Positions 1 to 8,343 of a stretch of 12,239 bases of DNA are shown here, one piece after another (positions within the stretch are counted from its first letter, which is position 1; the number at the start of each line of letters is the position of its first letter). This stretch comes from Deltaproteobacteria bacterium (GTDB lineage Bacteria > Myxococcota > Myxococcia > Myxococcales > 40CM-4-68-19), in assembly GCA_005879095.1 (NCBI GenBank), contig VBLM01000324.1, forward strand, positions 1 through 12,239, read 5' to 3'. Made by a program: the position numbers and the translations under genes. Below the pieces are notes generated by a model. The model was not told the origin of the DNA, ran no database searches, and worked only from the letters and a program-made list of their open reading frames with translations.

Positions 1-174
1 CGGCACAACCGCGGCGATCTCTGCTCGGCGGACTCCGAGTTGATCATCCTGCCGCGCCGGCCGCCGAAGCCGCGGACGGTGCGAGGGCCGCGGATCGGCG
101 TCGATTATGCCGGCGATTGGGCGCACGAGCCGCTGCGCTTCTGGGACGCACGCAGCGTCCACGTGTCGCGGTAG
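1..174 (+). CDS. 3-methyladenine DNA glycosylase (AAG/MPG family), C-terminal fragment
   Basis: The window opens inside this gene, so only the last 57 codons and a TAG stop are present. AAG-family enzymes excise alkylated purines such as 3-methyladenine and hypoxanthine to start base-excision repair. The visible tail carries the family's C-terminal signature: an RHN-GDLCSADSEL stretch (residues 2-14 of the fragment), then GPRIGVDYAGDWA and EPLRFW. This matches the 'RIGVDYAGEWA..PWRFY' ending typical of bacterial and mammalian AAG proteins. The catalytic Glu and the DNA-intercalating Tyr lie upstream, outside the window, so activity cannot be judged. The gene converges on the FHA gene, with nine bases between the two stop codons and no clear terminator hairpin there. 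Identification rests on recognising the tail, and the family is fairly distinctive. Confidence 0.85.
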   Translation, partial: RHNRGDLCSADSELIILPRRPPKPRTVRGPRIGVDYAGDWAHEPLRFWDARSVHVSR

Positions 175-183
175 CCGGGGGGC

Positions 184-1197
184 CTACTCTTCCAGCGCCT
201 TGAGCGCGCCGGTCGCGCCGGCCGATGTGCGCGCGACCTCGATACGGCAGGCCTCGACGAGCTTCGGCACCGTGCTGGCGAACTGGAAGTGCGCGAGAGC
301 AGCGGCGGAGGCGGCTTCGCGGCGCACGACGACGGCTTCGGTAAGTCCCGCCAGCCGCTCGGTATCGGCGCGGTGCTGCACGACGCCCTGCACCAGCCCG
401 TCGGCGGCTTTTTCGCGCTCGCGCAAAAGGCCCTCGGTAAAGGCCGCCACCTTGCGATCCTTTCCAGTGGAAAATCGCTGCCCGAGCCGCACGATGTGCT
501 CGAGCGATTCGCGCTCGCCCTGCTGGCCCTGCGTCAGCGCCGAGGAGAGCGCGGCCGCGAGCTCGGCCTTGCGGCGGTAGATCGCCAGCAGCTCGCGGTC
601 GGCCTGCTCGTCCGCTTTCGAGATGCGCACCTCGCCTTTGTCGAGAGCGATGGCGATGCTGCGGCCGGCGAGCTGCTTGTCGATCGCGTCGAGATCGCCG
701 AGCTGCGGCGCCGCACACGGATCGTGCTGCAGATGCTCGCGCAGCGCGCTCACGTAGCGGGCCCGAAGCATTCCCTCATGGGCCCACAGCCGCCAGATCA
801 CCAGGCCCGCGGCGGCAATCCCGAGCACCACGCCGAACGCGCGCCACTGGCTGCGCCGATTCGGCCGGCGCACGTCGCCCTCCAGCGCGATGCGGATCCG
901 GGTGCCGCCGATGCGCACCTCGTCGCCGTCGCGCAGCCGCGCTTCGCCGACGCGCCGGTCGTTGAGCCAGGTGCCGTTCTGGCTGCCGAGATCGCGCACC
1001 ACGAACCAGCCGTGCTCGGAGACGAATTCGCAGTGCTGGTGGCTGACGCCCTCGTCGGCGAGCGAGAGATCGTTGTCGCGCTGCCGGCCGACCTTGATCC
1101 GCGGATGGCGGAACGGATGGCGCGTGCGGGTGCCGTCGGGATCCCGCACTTCGAGGATCGCCGACCAGGTGGGCTGGTTCACACGCCGCAGCAGCAA
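184..1197 (-). CDS. FHA-domain protein with one transmembrane helix and a helical C-terminal region
   Basis: A 337-residue protein if read from the TTG at 1197-1195, which has a GGAAAG element just upstream. A GTG five codons later (1182-1180) is the main alternative. No in-frame ATG exists short of running deep into smc. Residues about 13-105 form a forkhead-associated domain, a phosphothreonine-binding module: VGR at 36-38, SHQHC at 52-56, GSQNGTWLN at 71-79, then LRDGDEVRIGGTRI. An Arg/Asn-rich stretch (110-119) precedes a single hydrophobic segment at about 120-137. The N-terminal FHA side is therefore probably cytoplasmic and the C-terminal 200 residues periplasmic. That C-terminal part is Ala/Glu/Arg-rich, mostly helical in character, has cysteines at 161 and 317, and resembles nothing I can name. 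The gene is divergent from smc, with 63 bases between the starts. FHA family assignment is firm; cellular role is unknown. Confidence 0.8.
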   Translation of the reverse strand: MLLRRVNQPTWSAILEVRDPDGTRTRHPFRHPRIKVGRQRDNDLSLADEGVSHQHCEFVSEHGWFVVRDLGSQNGTWLNDRRVGEARLRDGDEVRIGGTRIRIALEGDVRRPNRRSQWRAFGVVLGIAAAGLVIWRLWAHEGMLRARYVSALREHLQHDPCAAPQLGDLDAIDKQLAGRSIAIALDKGEVRISKADEQADRELLAIYRRKAELAAALSSALTQGQQGERESLEHIVRLGQRFSTGKDRKVAAFTEGLLREREKAADGLVQGVVQHRADTERLAGLTEAVVVRREAASAAALAHFQFASTVPKLVEACRIEVARTSAGATGALKALEE

Positions 1198-1260
1198 CCA
1201 GCTTTCCGGGCGGAAATCAAGCTTGAGAATCGGTGGCGTTCGTGCTGATCCTCGCGCCCG

Positions 1261-4200
1261 ATGAAGATCCGTCGCCTGGAGATCTCCGGCTTCAAGTCGT
1301 TCGCCGATCGGGTCGTCTTCTCCTTCGATGACGGCATCACCGGCGTGGTCGGTCCCAACGGCTGCGGGAAGTCGAACGTGGTCGACGCCATCCGCTGGGC
1401 GATGGGCGAGCAGAGCGCGAAACAGCTCCGCGGGCGGGCCATGGAGGACGTGATCTTCGCCGGCAGCGAGAGCAGACCGGCCACTGGCATGGCCGAAGTC
1501 TCGCTGACGTTTCAGAACGACGGCCGGCTGGTGCCGCCGCAGTACGCGGGCTTCGGCGAGATCACCGTCACGCGCCGGCTCTTCCGCAACGGCGACAGCG
1601 ATTACGAAATCAACAAGACCGCCTGCCGGCTGCTCGACATCACCGAGCTGTTCCTCGGCACCGGCGTGGGGACGCGCGCGTATTCGATCATCGAGCAGGG
1701 GCGCATCGGCCTGATCGTCAGCGCCAAGCCGGAAGATCGGCGCAGCATCATCGAGGAGGCCGCCGGGGTCACCAAGTACAAGGCGCGGCGCAAGCAGGCC
1801 GAGCGCAAGCTGGAGGCGACCGAACAGAATCTCTTGCGGCTCTCGGACGTGGTGGGCGAAGTGAAGCAACGGCTCACGTCTCTCGAGCGGGCGGCCAAAA
1901 AGGCGGAAAAGTTCCGCGAGCTCCGCGGCGAGCTGCGCGAGCTCGAGTTGCTCGCGGCCTGCCGGAATTACCTGCAGCTCAAAGAATCAGAGGGCGCGCA
2001 GGCGCGCGAGCTGGCCGATGCCACGGAGGCGGAGAAGGTCGCCGACGCGCACGCGGCCCGGCTCGAAGCCGGTCTCTCCGCGGAGCGCTTGCAGCTGCTC
2101 GAGGACGAAAAAAAGGTCCAGGACCTGGCCGAGCACTCGCACCGGATCGACAAGCAACTGCGGCTGCACGAGCAGGAGATGCAGTTCGCGGCCCGTGAGC
2201 GCGAAGCGATCGCGGCGCGGCAGGTGCAGCACCAGGAGGAGCTCGGCCTGCTCGGAGTGCGGCTGGATCTGCTCGCGCGCGAGGAGGAAGGGCTGCGCCT
2301 CGAGCAGCAGAGACTCCTGGATTCCTCCGCCGAGGACGAGGCGCGGCAGAAGCAGGCCGAGGACGCGCTGGAAAAAGCACTGCAGGAAATTCACGACGCG
2401 CAGCACGGCGTCGAAGCCGAGCGGCACCAGGCGGTGAGCGTTCTCACCCGCCTCGCCAACCACCGCACCAACCTCGTCAACCTCGAGCGGCGGCGGACCG
2501 ATCTCTCCGCGCGGATGCAGAAGACAGACTCGGAAAAAGAGCAGCTCGAGGCCCGGGCGCAGGAGATCGCGCGGCAGCGCGACGAGCTTGCCAGGCAGCT
2601 CGTCGAAACGCAGGAGAAACGGCGCGCGCTCCGCGGGCAGAAGGCCGCCACTGAGGAAGAGCTGGCGCGCGGGCGCGCCGAGCAGCGCGAGACCGAGGCG
2701 CTGTTGATCAAGCTGCGCGAAGAGCTGGCCGATCGGCGCAGCCGCCTCACCTCGCTCCTCGAGCTGCAGAAGAATTTCGAAGGGTACGGGCGCGGCGTGA
2801 AGGGGGTGATGCTGCGCGAGGAAGAGGAGCGGCGGCGCGACGGCATCTACGGGCTGGTCGCGGACGTGCTCAAGGTCGAGCCGCGGCACGAGCGATCGAT
2901 CGAGGCCGTGCTCGGCGAGCGACTGCAGCTGATTCTCGTCGAGAGTCACGCCGCCGGTCTCAGGGCGGTCGACTACCTGCGCAAGGCCGCCGCGGGACGC
3001 GCTTCGTTCGTGCCGCTGACGGAGATGGAGCAGCTGCCGCTCACGCCCGAAGGCGCACGGCTGGCGGCGCCGGAGGGTACGACAAGAGCGGTCGAGGTAG
3101 TCGATTGTGCGCCGGAGCACGAGCGGCTCCGCAATTACCTGCTCGCCGACGTTTTTCTCTGCGACTCGCTGTCGACCGCGCTGCTGCTCTGGGCGGCCAA
3201 TCCCGGCGAGCGCACGTTCGTCTCGGACGACGGCGAGGTCGTGGACAGGGAGGGCATCGTCTCCGGAGGCGCGCTCGAGGGCGTGGCCGACGGACTCCTG
3301 CACAAGCGGCGCGAAGTGCAGGAGCTGGCCGGGACGGTGCAGGAGCTGGAGGCGCCGCTGCACCTCTTGAGCGATCAAGTGACGCAGCTGGCGGCGCGGG
3401 TGCAGACCGCGGACACGGCCGTCAAACGTCTCGTCCACGAGGAGCGCGAGGAAGAGCTGTCGCAGTTGCGCCTCGAGCGCGACGTCGCCCACCACCAGGA
3501 AACGCTGTCGCGGATCGCGCAGCGCGATCAGGTGCTGCACCAGGAAAAGGAGCATCTGGCCGGCGCGCTCGGCGAGGTCACGCGCGAGGAGCAGGCGTCG
3601 CGCGATGCGGTGACCGCCGGCGAAGGCGAACAGAGCGAGCGGGAAGCGCGGCTGCGCGCGCTGCAGGCCGAGCTTTTGAAATCTCGCGAGCGGTCCGAAA
3701 CCGTGCAAGCGGAGGTGACGCGCGCGAAAGTGAATGCCGCGGCGGTGGCCGAGCGGCGAGAAGGGCTGGCGCGATCGCTGCAGCGTCTGCAAGAGCAGCG
3801 CTCCGAAGTCGATTCGCGGCGGGAAAAGCTCTCCGCCGAGATCGCGGCCGGCAAGGAGCGCGACGCAGCGCTCGCCGCCCGTCAGGAGATGGCGGCCTCC
3901 GAGCTGAAGCAGCTGCTCGCCGATTCGGAGCGGCTGCGCGAGGAGCTGGGCCGGGCGCGCGCGCAGTACGATCAGGCGCAGCAGCGGCTGCAGGGCGGCG
4001 ACGAGGAAGTGCGCAAGGCGCGCGAGGAGGCTCGCGAGATCGGCGAGCGCCGCAATCGGGCCGAGCTGGCCATCCAGGGGACGCGGCTGGAGATCACCCA
4101 CCTCGAGCAGACAGTGCGCGAGCGGAATCTGATGGAGCTCGCCGACGTGGCGGCGGCGCGGAGCGAGGCGGCGCTGCAACTGGACGTTTCCGCCGCCGAG

Positions 4201-4857
4201 GAGAAGATGCGCGCGCTGCGCGAGAAGATCGATGCGCTCGGCGAGGTATCGCTCACCGCCATCGACGAGGCGCGCGAGGTCGGCGATCGGCATGCCTTCC
4301 TCACTGCGCAGAAGGCGGATCTCGAGGAGAGCATCGCCAAGCTGCGCTCGGCGATCGGGCGCATCGACAAGGCTTCCAAGCAGCGCTTCAAGGAGACGTT
4401 CGCGCTGGTCAACGATCGCTTCCAACAGGTCTTTCCGCGGCTCTTCCGCGGAGGAATGGCCGAGCTGCAGCTGGTGGAGGATCCGGCGCCCGGGGCGGAG
4501 CCGGGCGTCGAGATCGTCGCGTAGCCCCCGGGCAAGAAGCTGACCAGCGTCAATCTGCTTTCCGGTGGCGAGAAGGCCCTCACTGCGGTCAGTTTGATAT
4601 TTGCTATATTTTTAATCAAGCCAACGCCGTTCTGCCTGCTCGACGAGGTCGATGCGCCGCTCGACGAAGTCAACGTCGGCCGCTACAACGAGATGGTGCG
4701 CGAGATGAGCCGCAGCTCGCAGTTCATCGTCATCACCCACAACAAGCGCTCCATGGAAGTTGCCGACTCGCTCTACGGCGTGACGATGGAAGAGCCGGGC
4801 ATCTCCAAGACCGTCTCGGTGAAGCTCTCACCACAGGGCGCGACGGCAGCCGCCTGA
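1261..4857 (+). pseudogene. smc: Chromosome segregation ATPase SMC, interrupted by an in-frame TAG
   Basis: SMC is the ATP-driven coiled-coil motor that, with ScpA and ScpB, compacts and separates chromosomes. Read through the stop, this gene gives 1198 residues, the normal bacterial length. The ATG at 1261 gives the standard N-terminus (MKIRRLEISGFKSFAD). Walker A GPNGCGKSN is at residues 31-39 and the Q-loop region (IEQGRIG, EEAAGVTKYKAR) around 145-175. A long coiled coil follows, then a hinge at roughly 505-670 containing FEGYG, EAVLGERLQ and DREGIVSGGALEG, then the return coiled coil. Codon 1088 (4522-4524) is TAG. Translation then resumes in the same frame with PPGKKL, signature LLSGGEK (about 4555-4575), Walker [13 protein letters not shown] (about 4633-4668), ITHNKR and a TGA stop. 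Stopping at TAG gives 1087 residues without signature motif or Walker B, which could not form an ATPase head. Probably one gene with a point lesion or sequencing error. It appears co-transcribed with the downstream secreted protein and ftsY. Confidence 0.9.
4522..4524 (+). other. Premature in-frame amber codon in smc
   Basis: The context reads GVEIVA-stop-PPGKKL, where bacterial SMC proteins have a near-invariant AQPPGKK. One C-to-T change (CAG to TAG) explains it, and no frameshift is involved. TAG ends at least two other genes in this window (the glycosylase and the FHA protein), so general reassignment of TAG in this genome is unlikely. Confidence 0.9.
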
Positions 4858-4864
4858 CCCGCCG

Positions 4865-4891
4865 TGCGGCTTGCGGCCTGCGGCTTGCGGC
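4865..4891 (+). repeat. Two-copy 14-bp tandem repeat
   Basis: TGCGGCTTGCGGC occurs at 4865-4877 and again at 4879-4891, a 14-bp period. Each unit itself contains two near-identical halves (TGCGGCT / TGCGGCC). The repeat fills most of the 49-bp gap between the smc stop and the next ATG. No function is evident, and a slippage-generated spacer is the simplest reading. Confidence 0.7.
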
Positions 4892-4906
4892 GGTATCTGT
4901 CGTCAC

Positions 4907-6109
4907 ATGCGCACCCTCGTCTTCGCCGCCGCAGCAGCACTCTTCGTGTCTCCCGCAGCATTCGCCGATGACACCAAGCCGCCGCAGATCAGCGACGTGA
5001 AAGCCAGCAGCAAGAGCGGCAAGGTGCTGGTCGAGGCCCGCATCACCGACGAGACCGGCGTGCTCTCCGCCATCGTCCACCACCGCAGCTCGGGCGGGAG
5101 GGTCGAGGACACGCCGATGGTGAAGAACGACTACGACGACGTCTTCAAGGCCAGCTTCCCGGGCGGCGGCGACACCGAATACTGGATCGAGTCCAGCGAT
5201 CTGCTCGGCAACGGCCCCTCGACCTACGGCTCTGCCAGCAAGCCGATGGCGGCGGGCGGCAAGCCGGGCAAGGGCGGCGGCGAGCGCGTCGCCACGCGCG
5301 AGACGACGAAGAAGGAAGAGACCGCGCAGCCAAACGCCAAGGCGCCGGAGCCGCCGGTGATCGAGCACCGCAAGCCGAGCACGCAGCCGCCCGAGGGGCG
5401 CGATTTCACCGTGCGGATGAAGATCAAGTCGGAGTCGCCGGTCGCGGTGGCCATTCTCCAGACCAAGCTGTCGGGGGCCGCCGGCTACAGCAGCATGCCG
5501 CTGACGCACACCGAGGGCGACAGCTACGAGGCCGTGATCCCCAGTCCGCAGGCCAAGGGAACCGTCGAGTATTTCATCGCGGCGAAGAACGCGGCCGGGC
5601 TGATGACGCGGCAGGGAGACGGCGACGCGAAGACGCCGTACACGGTGACCTTCAAGCCGAGCGCAATGCAGGCGGCGGCTTCCACCGCCGTTGCCTCGAG
5701 TGGACAGGCCGCCGGGCCGTACCAGTTCTCGCACCTGCCGCTCTATCGGGTGCAGCCGGGCAAGCCGTTCGTGGTGCGCGCGCAGATCGTGCCCTCGTCG
5801 GACAGCGGCGACCTGCCCGAGCACGTCGCGGTCCTCTGGCGCGGGAACGACGCGCAGGATCAGATGACCGAGATGGACCTCGATCCGACCGGCGGTTACG
5901 GCGGTTACAAGACGCAACTGCCGCCCCAGGACGAGGGCGCGGTCTTCTACCAGATCATCGCCTGCGACGGGCCCGCCAAGAACTGCGGCGACGATACCGG
6001 CAGCAAGCGCCGGTGGCACTCGGCGATGGTCGCCTCGCAGCCGGGCGCCGCTCAGCCGATGCCGCTCGACGCGGTGAGCTCGAAGGCGCCGCCGGCGCTG
6101 CCCGAATAA
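4907..6109 (+). CDS. Secreted protein with three Ig-like/beta-sandwich-like repeats, function unknown
   Basis: 400 residues from the ATG at 4907. This start is preferred over an upstream TTG at 4871 because it opens directly with a signal peptide: MRT, a hydrophobic Ala/Leu/Val/Phe core, then AFA before DDTKPP, with cleavage likely after residue 20. Three related units of about 90-100 residues follow, at roughly 25-115, 148-250 and 277-375. Each has the pattern V.A.I.....V..A.L..R..G, then a Met-rich strand, an aromatic plus 'A.IP/FPGG' strand, and an aromatic edge strand ([27 protein letters not shown]). This alternation suggests an immunoglobulin- or FlgD-like beta-sandwich. The first two units are joined by a Gly/Lys/Glu/Pro-rich linker (116-160). 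The third has Cys353 and Cys360, a possible disulfide. It sits between smc and ftsY, with eight bases to the ftsY start, so it is probably co-transcribed. I do not recognise a named family and no enzyme motif is visible. Confidence 0.8.
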   Translation: MRTLVFAAAAALFVSPAAFADDTKPPQISDVKASSKSGKVLVEARITDETGVLSAIVHHRSSGGRVEDTPMVKNDYDDVFKASFPGGGDTEYWIESSDLLGNGPSTYGSASKPMAAGGKPGKGGGERVATRETTKKEETAQPNAKAPEPPVIEHRKPSTQPPEGRDFTVRMKIKSESPVAVAILQTKLSGAAGYSSMPLTHTEGDSYEAVIPSPQAKGTVEYFIAAKNAAGLMTRQGDGDAKTPYTVTFKPSAMQAAASTAVASSGQAAGPYQFSHLPLYRVQPGKPFVVRAQIVPSSDSGDLPEHVAVLWRGNDAQDQMTEMDLDPTGGYGGYKTQLPPQDEGAVFYQIIACDGPAKNCGDDTGSKRRWHSAMVASQPGAAQPMPLDAVSSKAPPALPE

Positions 6110-6117
6110 CCACGGCT

Positions 6118-7566
6118 TTGCTGCTCGCACTCACCGGCAGCGCGCAGCTGCTCGTCGCCGTCGTCATCCTCGTGGCGGCAGCGCTGCTGGTCGCGCTGCT
6201 CGCTCGCGCCGCGGTCGCTCGTCGGAAAAAACCGCCGGAAAAGCTGCCCGGGAAGCCGCTCGCCGCGGAGCTGCCGAAGATCGAGGTGCCCGAGATCGCG
6301 GCGCCGGCCGATCGCGTCGCACGCGAGCAACGCGCGCGCGAGGACCTGGAAAAGGCCCAGGCTTCGCTGCAGACGGCGCGCGACGCGGTGTCGCGCGATC
6401 CGCAGTCGGCGGCGGCCAGGGCCGAGGTGCAGCGCTACGAGCGCGAGATCTCCGACTTGCAGCGGAAGGTCGACTACGAGCAGCGCAAGACGGCGGAGGC
6501 GCTGGACAAGGCGCGCAAGTTCGCCGAGGCCGCGGCGCGCGAAGAAACCGAAGCGAAGGCCCGCGCGGAGGAAGCCGCCCGCGCCGAGGCCGCGCGCCGC
6601 GCCGGGGAAGAAGCACGCAAGAAGCTGGTCGAGCAGGAAAAGGGCCGCACGCTCGCGGAGGGCCTGGCGCGGACGCGCGGCGGCTTCATGGCGCGGCTCA
6701 ACGCGTTTCTCGGCGCGGCGCGCGAGCTGGACGACGCCGCGCTCGGTGAGCTGGAGGAGATCCTTTTTTCCGCCGATGTGGGCGTGCGCACCGCGACGGC
6801 GTTGCTGGAGAGCGTGCGCGAGCGGCTGAAGCGGAACGAATTATCGAATTTATCGAAAGTGAAATCGGCATTGCGCGAGGAGATCGAGCGGATCCTCTCG
6901 CTCGGCGCCGCGCCGGGACAGTCCGGACACGGCGGGCTGCCGGACACGCCGCCTCCGTTCGTGGTGATGGTGGTCGGCGTCAACGGCACCGGCAAGACGA
7001 CCACGGTGGGCAAGCTCGCCGCCAAGCTGAAGGTCGCGGGAAAGTCGGTGCTGCTCGGCGCCGGCGACACGTTCCGCGCCGGGGCCGGCGAGCAGCTCGA
7101 CGTGTGGGCCGATCGCGCGCAGGTACCGATCGTGCGCGGAAAGGACCAGAGCGATCCGGGCGCGGTCCTCTTCGACGCCGTCACGCGCGCGCGCAACGAG
7201 AAGATCGACGTCGTGCTCTGCGACACCGCCGGCCGCCTGCACACCAAGACCAGCCTGATGGACGAGCTCAAGGGCGTGAAACGGACCCTCGGCAAGGCGC
7301 ACGCGAGCGCGCCGCAGGAAGTGCTGCTGGTGGTCGACGCGACGACTGGACAGAACGCGATCCAGCAGGCGCGGCAGTTCCACGAGGCGCTGGGCGTGAC
7401 CGGGTTCGTGCTCACCAAGCTCGACGGCACCGCGAAGGGCGGAGTGATCATCGGCATCTGCGACGAGTTGAAGATCCCCGTACGCTACGTCGGCATCGGC
7501 GAGAAAGTGGCTGACTTGAAAGAATTCGATCCGCACGAATTCGTGCAGGCCCTGTTCGCCGAGTAA
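6118..7566 (+). CDS. ftsY: Signal recognition particle receptor FtsY, membrane-anchored form
   Basis: FtsY is the SRP receptor GTPase that docks ribosome-SRP complexes at the inner membrane by pairing with Ffh. I chose the TTG at 6118, eight bases after the previous stop, because it places a clean hydrophobic helix at residues 2-30 followed by positive ARRKK. An upstream ATG at 6013 would add a basic, non-conserved stretch overlapping the previous gene. After the helix comes a charged Ala/Glu/Arg coiled-coil-like linker (about 65-178). The N domain follows (about 180-262), then the G domain: G1 GVNGTGKT 287-294, DTFRAGA 317-323, G3 DTAGR 369-373, G4 TKLD 433-436 with GTAKGG, and closing GIGEK 459-463. 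All GTPase motifs are intact; [11 protein letters not shown] differs slightly from the common DTFRAAAVEQL. The 482-residue length reflects the long N-terminal extension. Leu242 and Leu245 use TTA codons in a short AT-rich patch. Confidence 0.95.
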   Translation: MLLALTGSAQLLVAVVILVAAALLVALLARAAVARRKKPPEKLPGKPLAAELPKIEVPEIAAPADRVAREQRAREDLEKAQASLQTARDAVSRDPQSAAARAEVQRYEREISDLQRKVDYEQRKTAEALDKARKFAEAAAREETEAKARAEEAARAEAARRAGEEARKKLVEQEKGRTLAEGLARTRGGFMARLNAFLGAARELDDAALGELEEILFSADVGVRTATALLESVRERLKRNELSNLSKVKSALREEIERILSLGAAPGQSGHGGLPDTPPPFVVMVVGVNGTGKTTTVGKLAAKLKVAGKSVLLGAGDTFRAGAGEQLDVWADRAQVPIVRGKDQSDPGAVLFDAVTRARNEKIDVVLCDTAGRLHTKTSLMDELKGVKRTLGKAHASAPQEVLLVVDATTGQNAIQQARQFHEALGVTGFVLTKLDGTAKGGVIIGICDELKIPVRYVGIGEKVADLKEFDPHEFVQALFAE

Positions 7567-7578
7567 AGCTTCAGCTTT
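7565..7578. terminator. Possible bidirectional terminator between convergent genes
   Basis: AAAGCT-TC-AGCTTT is a perfect inverted repeat, best drawn as a 5-bp stem (AAAGC/GCTTT) with a TTCA loop. T's follow on the plus strand and A's precede it, so it is roughly symmetric. It overlaps the stop codons of both ftsY and the epimerase gene. The stem is short and weak, so termination is only suggested. Confidence 0.35.
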
Positions 7579-8324
7579 TACAGCGCGCGTTCCTTTTCGA
7601 TAAATTCGGTAATTTCGTGGAGGACGCGCTCCTTTGAATACAGATACTGCGCGCCGCCCCAGAGAGGGGCGTGCTTCGAGCGGACGTCGTAATGAGGGGG
7701 CGGCGCGCTCGGATAGGTGGTGAGCTCGCGGCCGAAACAGCGCAGCGCCAGCTCGCGGGTGGGCACCGGCGAACCTGCGACGTTCAGCGCGGCCAGGCCG
7801 CGCTCGAGGGCGATGTTGGCGTCGCGCCAGAGATGGGCGACGGCGTAGTACTGAAATACTCCGTCGGGATGGATGTTCTCCACGTCGTGATCGATCAACA
7901 GATCGAAGAGGACGTTCTTGTTCAGCCCCGGCCCGAAGAGGAGCGGCAGCCGCACGACGGTCGCGCCGAAGCGCTCGGCGCAGAAGAGCTCCAGCTCGCG
8001 CCGGTGCCGGCCGTACGGCGTGGCTGCGGCGGGATCGATGGGCGTGTCTTCGTCGACGCCGAACGGCCGCGGATAGACGTCGACAGTGGAGACGAGGAGG
8101 AACTTCTTTGCTTGCACCTGCGTGAGACCGTCGATCAATCGGCGCATGGCGAGCCGATCGATCTCCGGATCGCGGTTCGCCTTCCACTTCTCGCCCGGCG
8201 CGCCCGCGCAGACGACCAGATCGTATTCACCCGGCAGCGGCGCCTCGCCCCTCACGTCGAAGTGCGCCTGCGCGAGCAGGTTCGCGCCGATGAACCCGCC
8301 GTGGCCGATGAGCGCGGTCGCCAT
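7578..8324 (-). CDS. NAD(P)-dependent epimerase/dehydratase-like protein (extended/atypical SDR)
   Basis: A 248-residue Rossmann-fold protein reading leftward from the ATG at 8324 to a TAA at 7580. The N-terminal dinucleotide-binding glycine motif is GHGGFIG (residues 7-13). Strand VVCAGAPG (37-44) follows, then FLLVSTVDVY (75-84) carrying the expected Ser/Thr before the active site, and RLPLLFGPG (125-133), typical of sugar-nucleotide epimerase-like SDRs. The active-site motif reads Tyr104-Gly-Arg-His-Arg108, so the usual catalytic Lys of YxxxK is Arg. The chain is shorter than classical epimerases (about 310-340 residues), and the substrate-binding C-terminal part is reduced. Substrate cannot be inferred, and neighbouring genes give no pathway clue. 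The start has no ribosome-binding site, and a TATACT box lies only 11 bases upstream, so a leaderless message is possible. It is divergent from the response regulator gene. Confidence 0.85.
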   Translation of the reverse strand: MATALIGHGGFIGANLLAQAHFDVRGEAPLPGEYDLVVCAGAPGEKWKANRDPEIDRLAMRRLIDGLTQVQAKKFLLVSTVDVYPRPFGVDEDTPIDPAAATPYGRHRRELELFCAERFGATVVRLPLLFGPGLNKNVLFDLLIDHDVENIHPDGVFQYYAVAHLWRDANIALERGLAALNVAGSPVPTRELALRCFGRELTTYPSAPPPHYDVRSKHAPLWGGAQYLYSKERVLHEITEFIEKERAL

Positions 8325-8335
8325 TCGCGCGCCAG

Positions 8336-8343
8336 AGTATAGT
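8336..8343. promoter_or_regulatory. Overlapping divergent -10-like elements
   Basis: The eight bases AGTATAGT read TATAGT on the plus strand (8338-8343) and TATACT on the minus strand (8341-8336). Each lies a few bases upstream of an ATG: 8350 for the response regulator and 8324 for the epimerase. Neither gene has a Shine-Dalgarno sequence, and convincing -35 boxes are not visible. If used, both transcripts would be nearly leaderless, and the two promoters could not be occupied at the same time. This is the only AT-rich spot in the 25-base gap. Confidence 0.4.

Noticed and set aside
1198..1869. Upstream extension of the FHA gene to an ATG at 1869
   Set aside because: Would overlap the conserved Walker A half of smc, and the added residues look like an antisense shadow; a TTG or GTG near 1180-1197 fits the domain better.
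1987..4425. 812-codon open frame antisense to smc
   Set aside because: Leu/Arg/Gln-rich translation without domains, exactly opposite a clear SMC; a by-product of GC-biased third positions.
4522..4524. Pyrrolysine or reassigned TAG codon
   Set aside because: TAG terminates other genes here, the expected residue is an ordinary Gln, and SMC needs no special residue at this site.
4594..4616. Sigma-70 promoter in the AT-rich part of smc (TTGATA with TATATT or TTTAAT)
   Set aside because: Spacings are 5 and 11 bases, far from the 16-18 required.
4594..4857. Separate 87-residue gene downstream of the smc TAG
   Set aside because: It is the in-frame remainder of SMC; starting at TTG 4594 would omit the signature motif, so it is a fragment, not an independent gene.
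3105..5000. 631-codon plus-strand open frame crossing the smc TAG
   Set aside because: Translation is Arg/Ala/Gly low complexity in the wrong frame; it spans two real genes and has no recognisable motif.
4733..6130. 465-codon minus-strand open frame over the secreted protein gene
   Set aside because: Arg/Ala/Leu-rich shadow; the sense strand has a signal peptide and three repeats.
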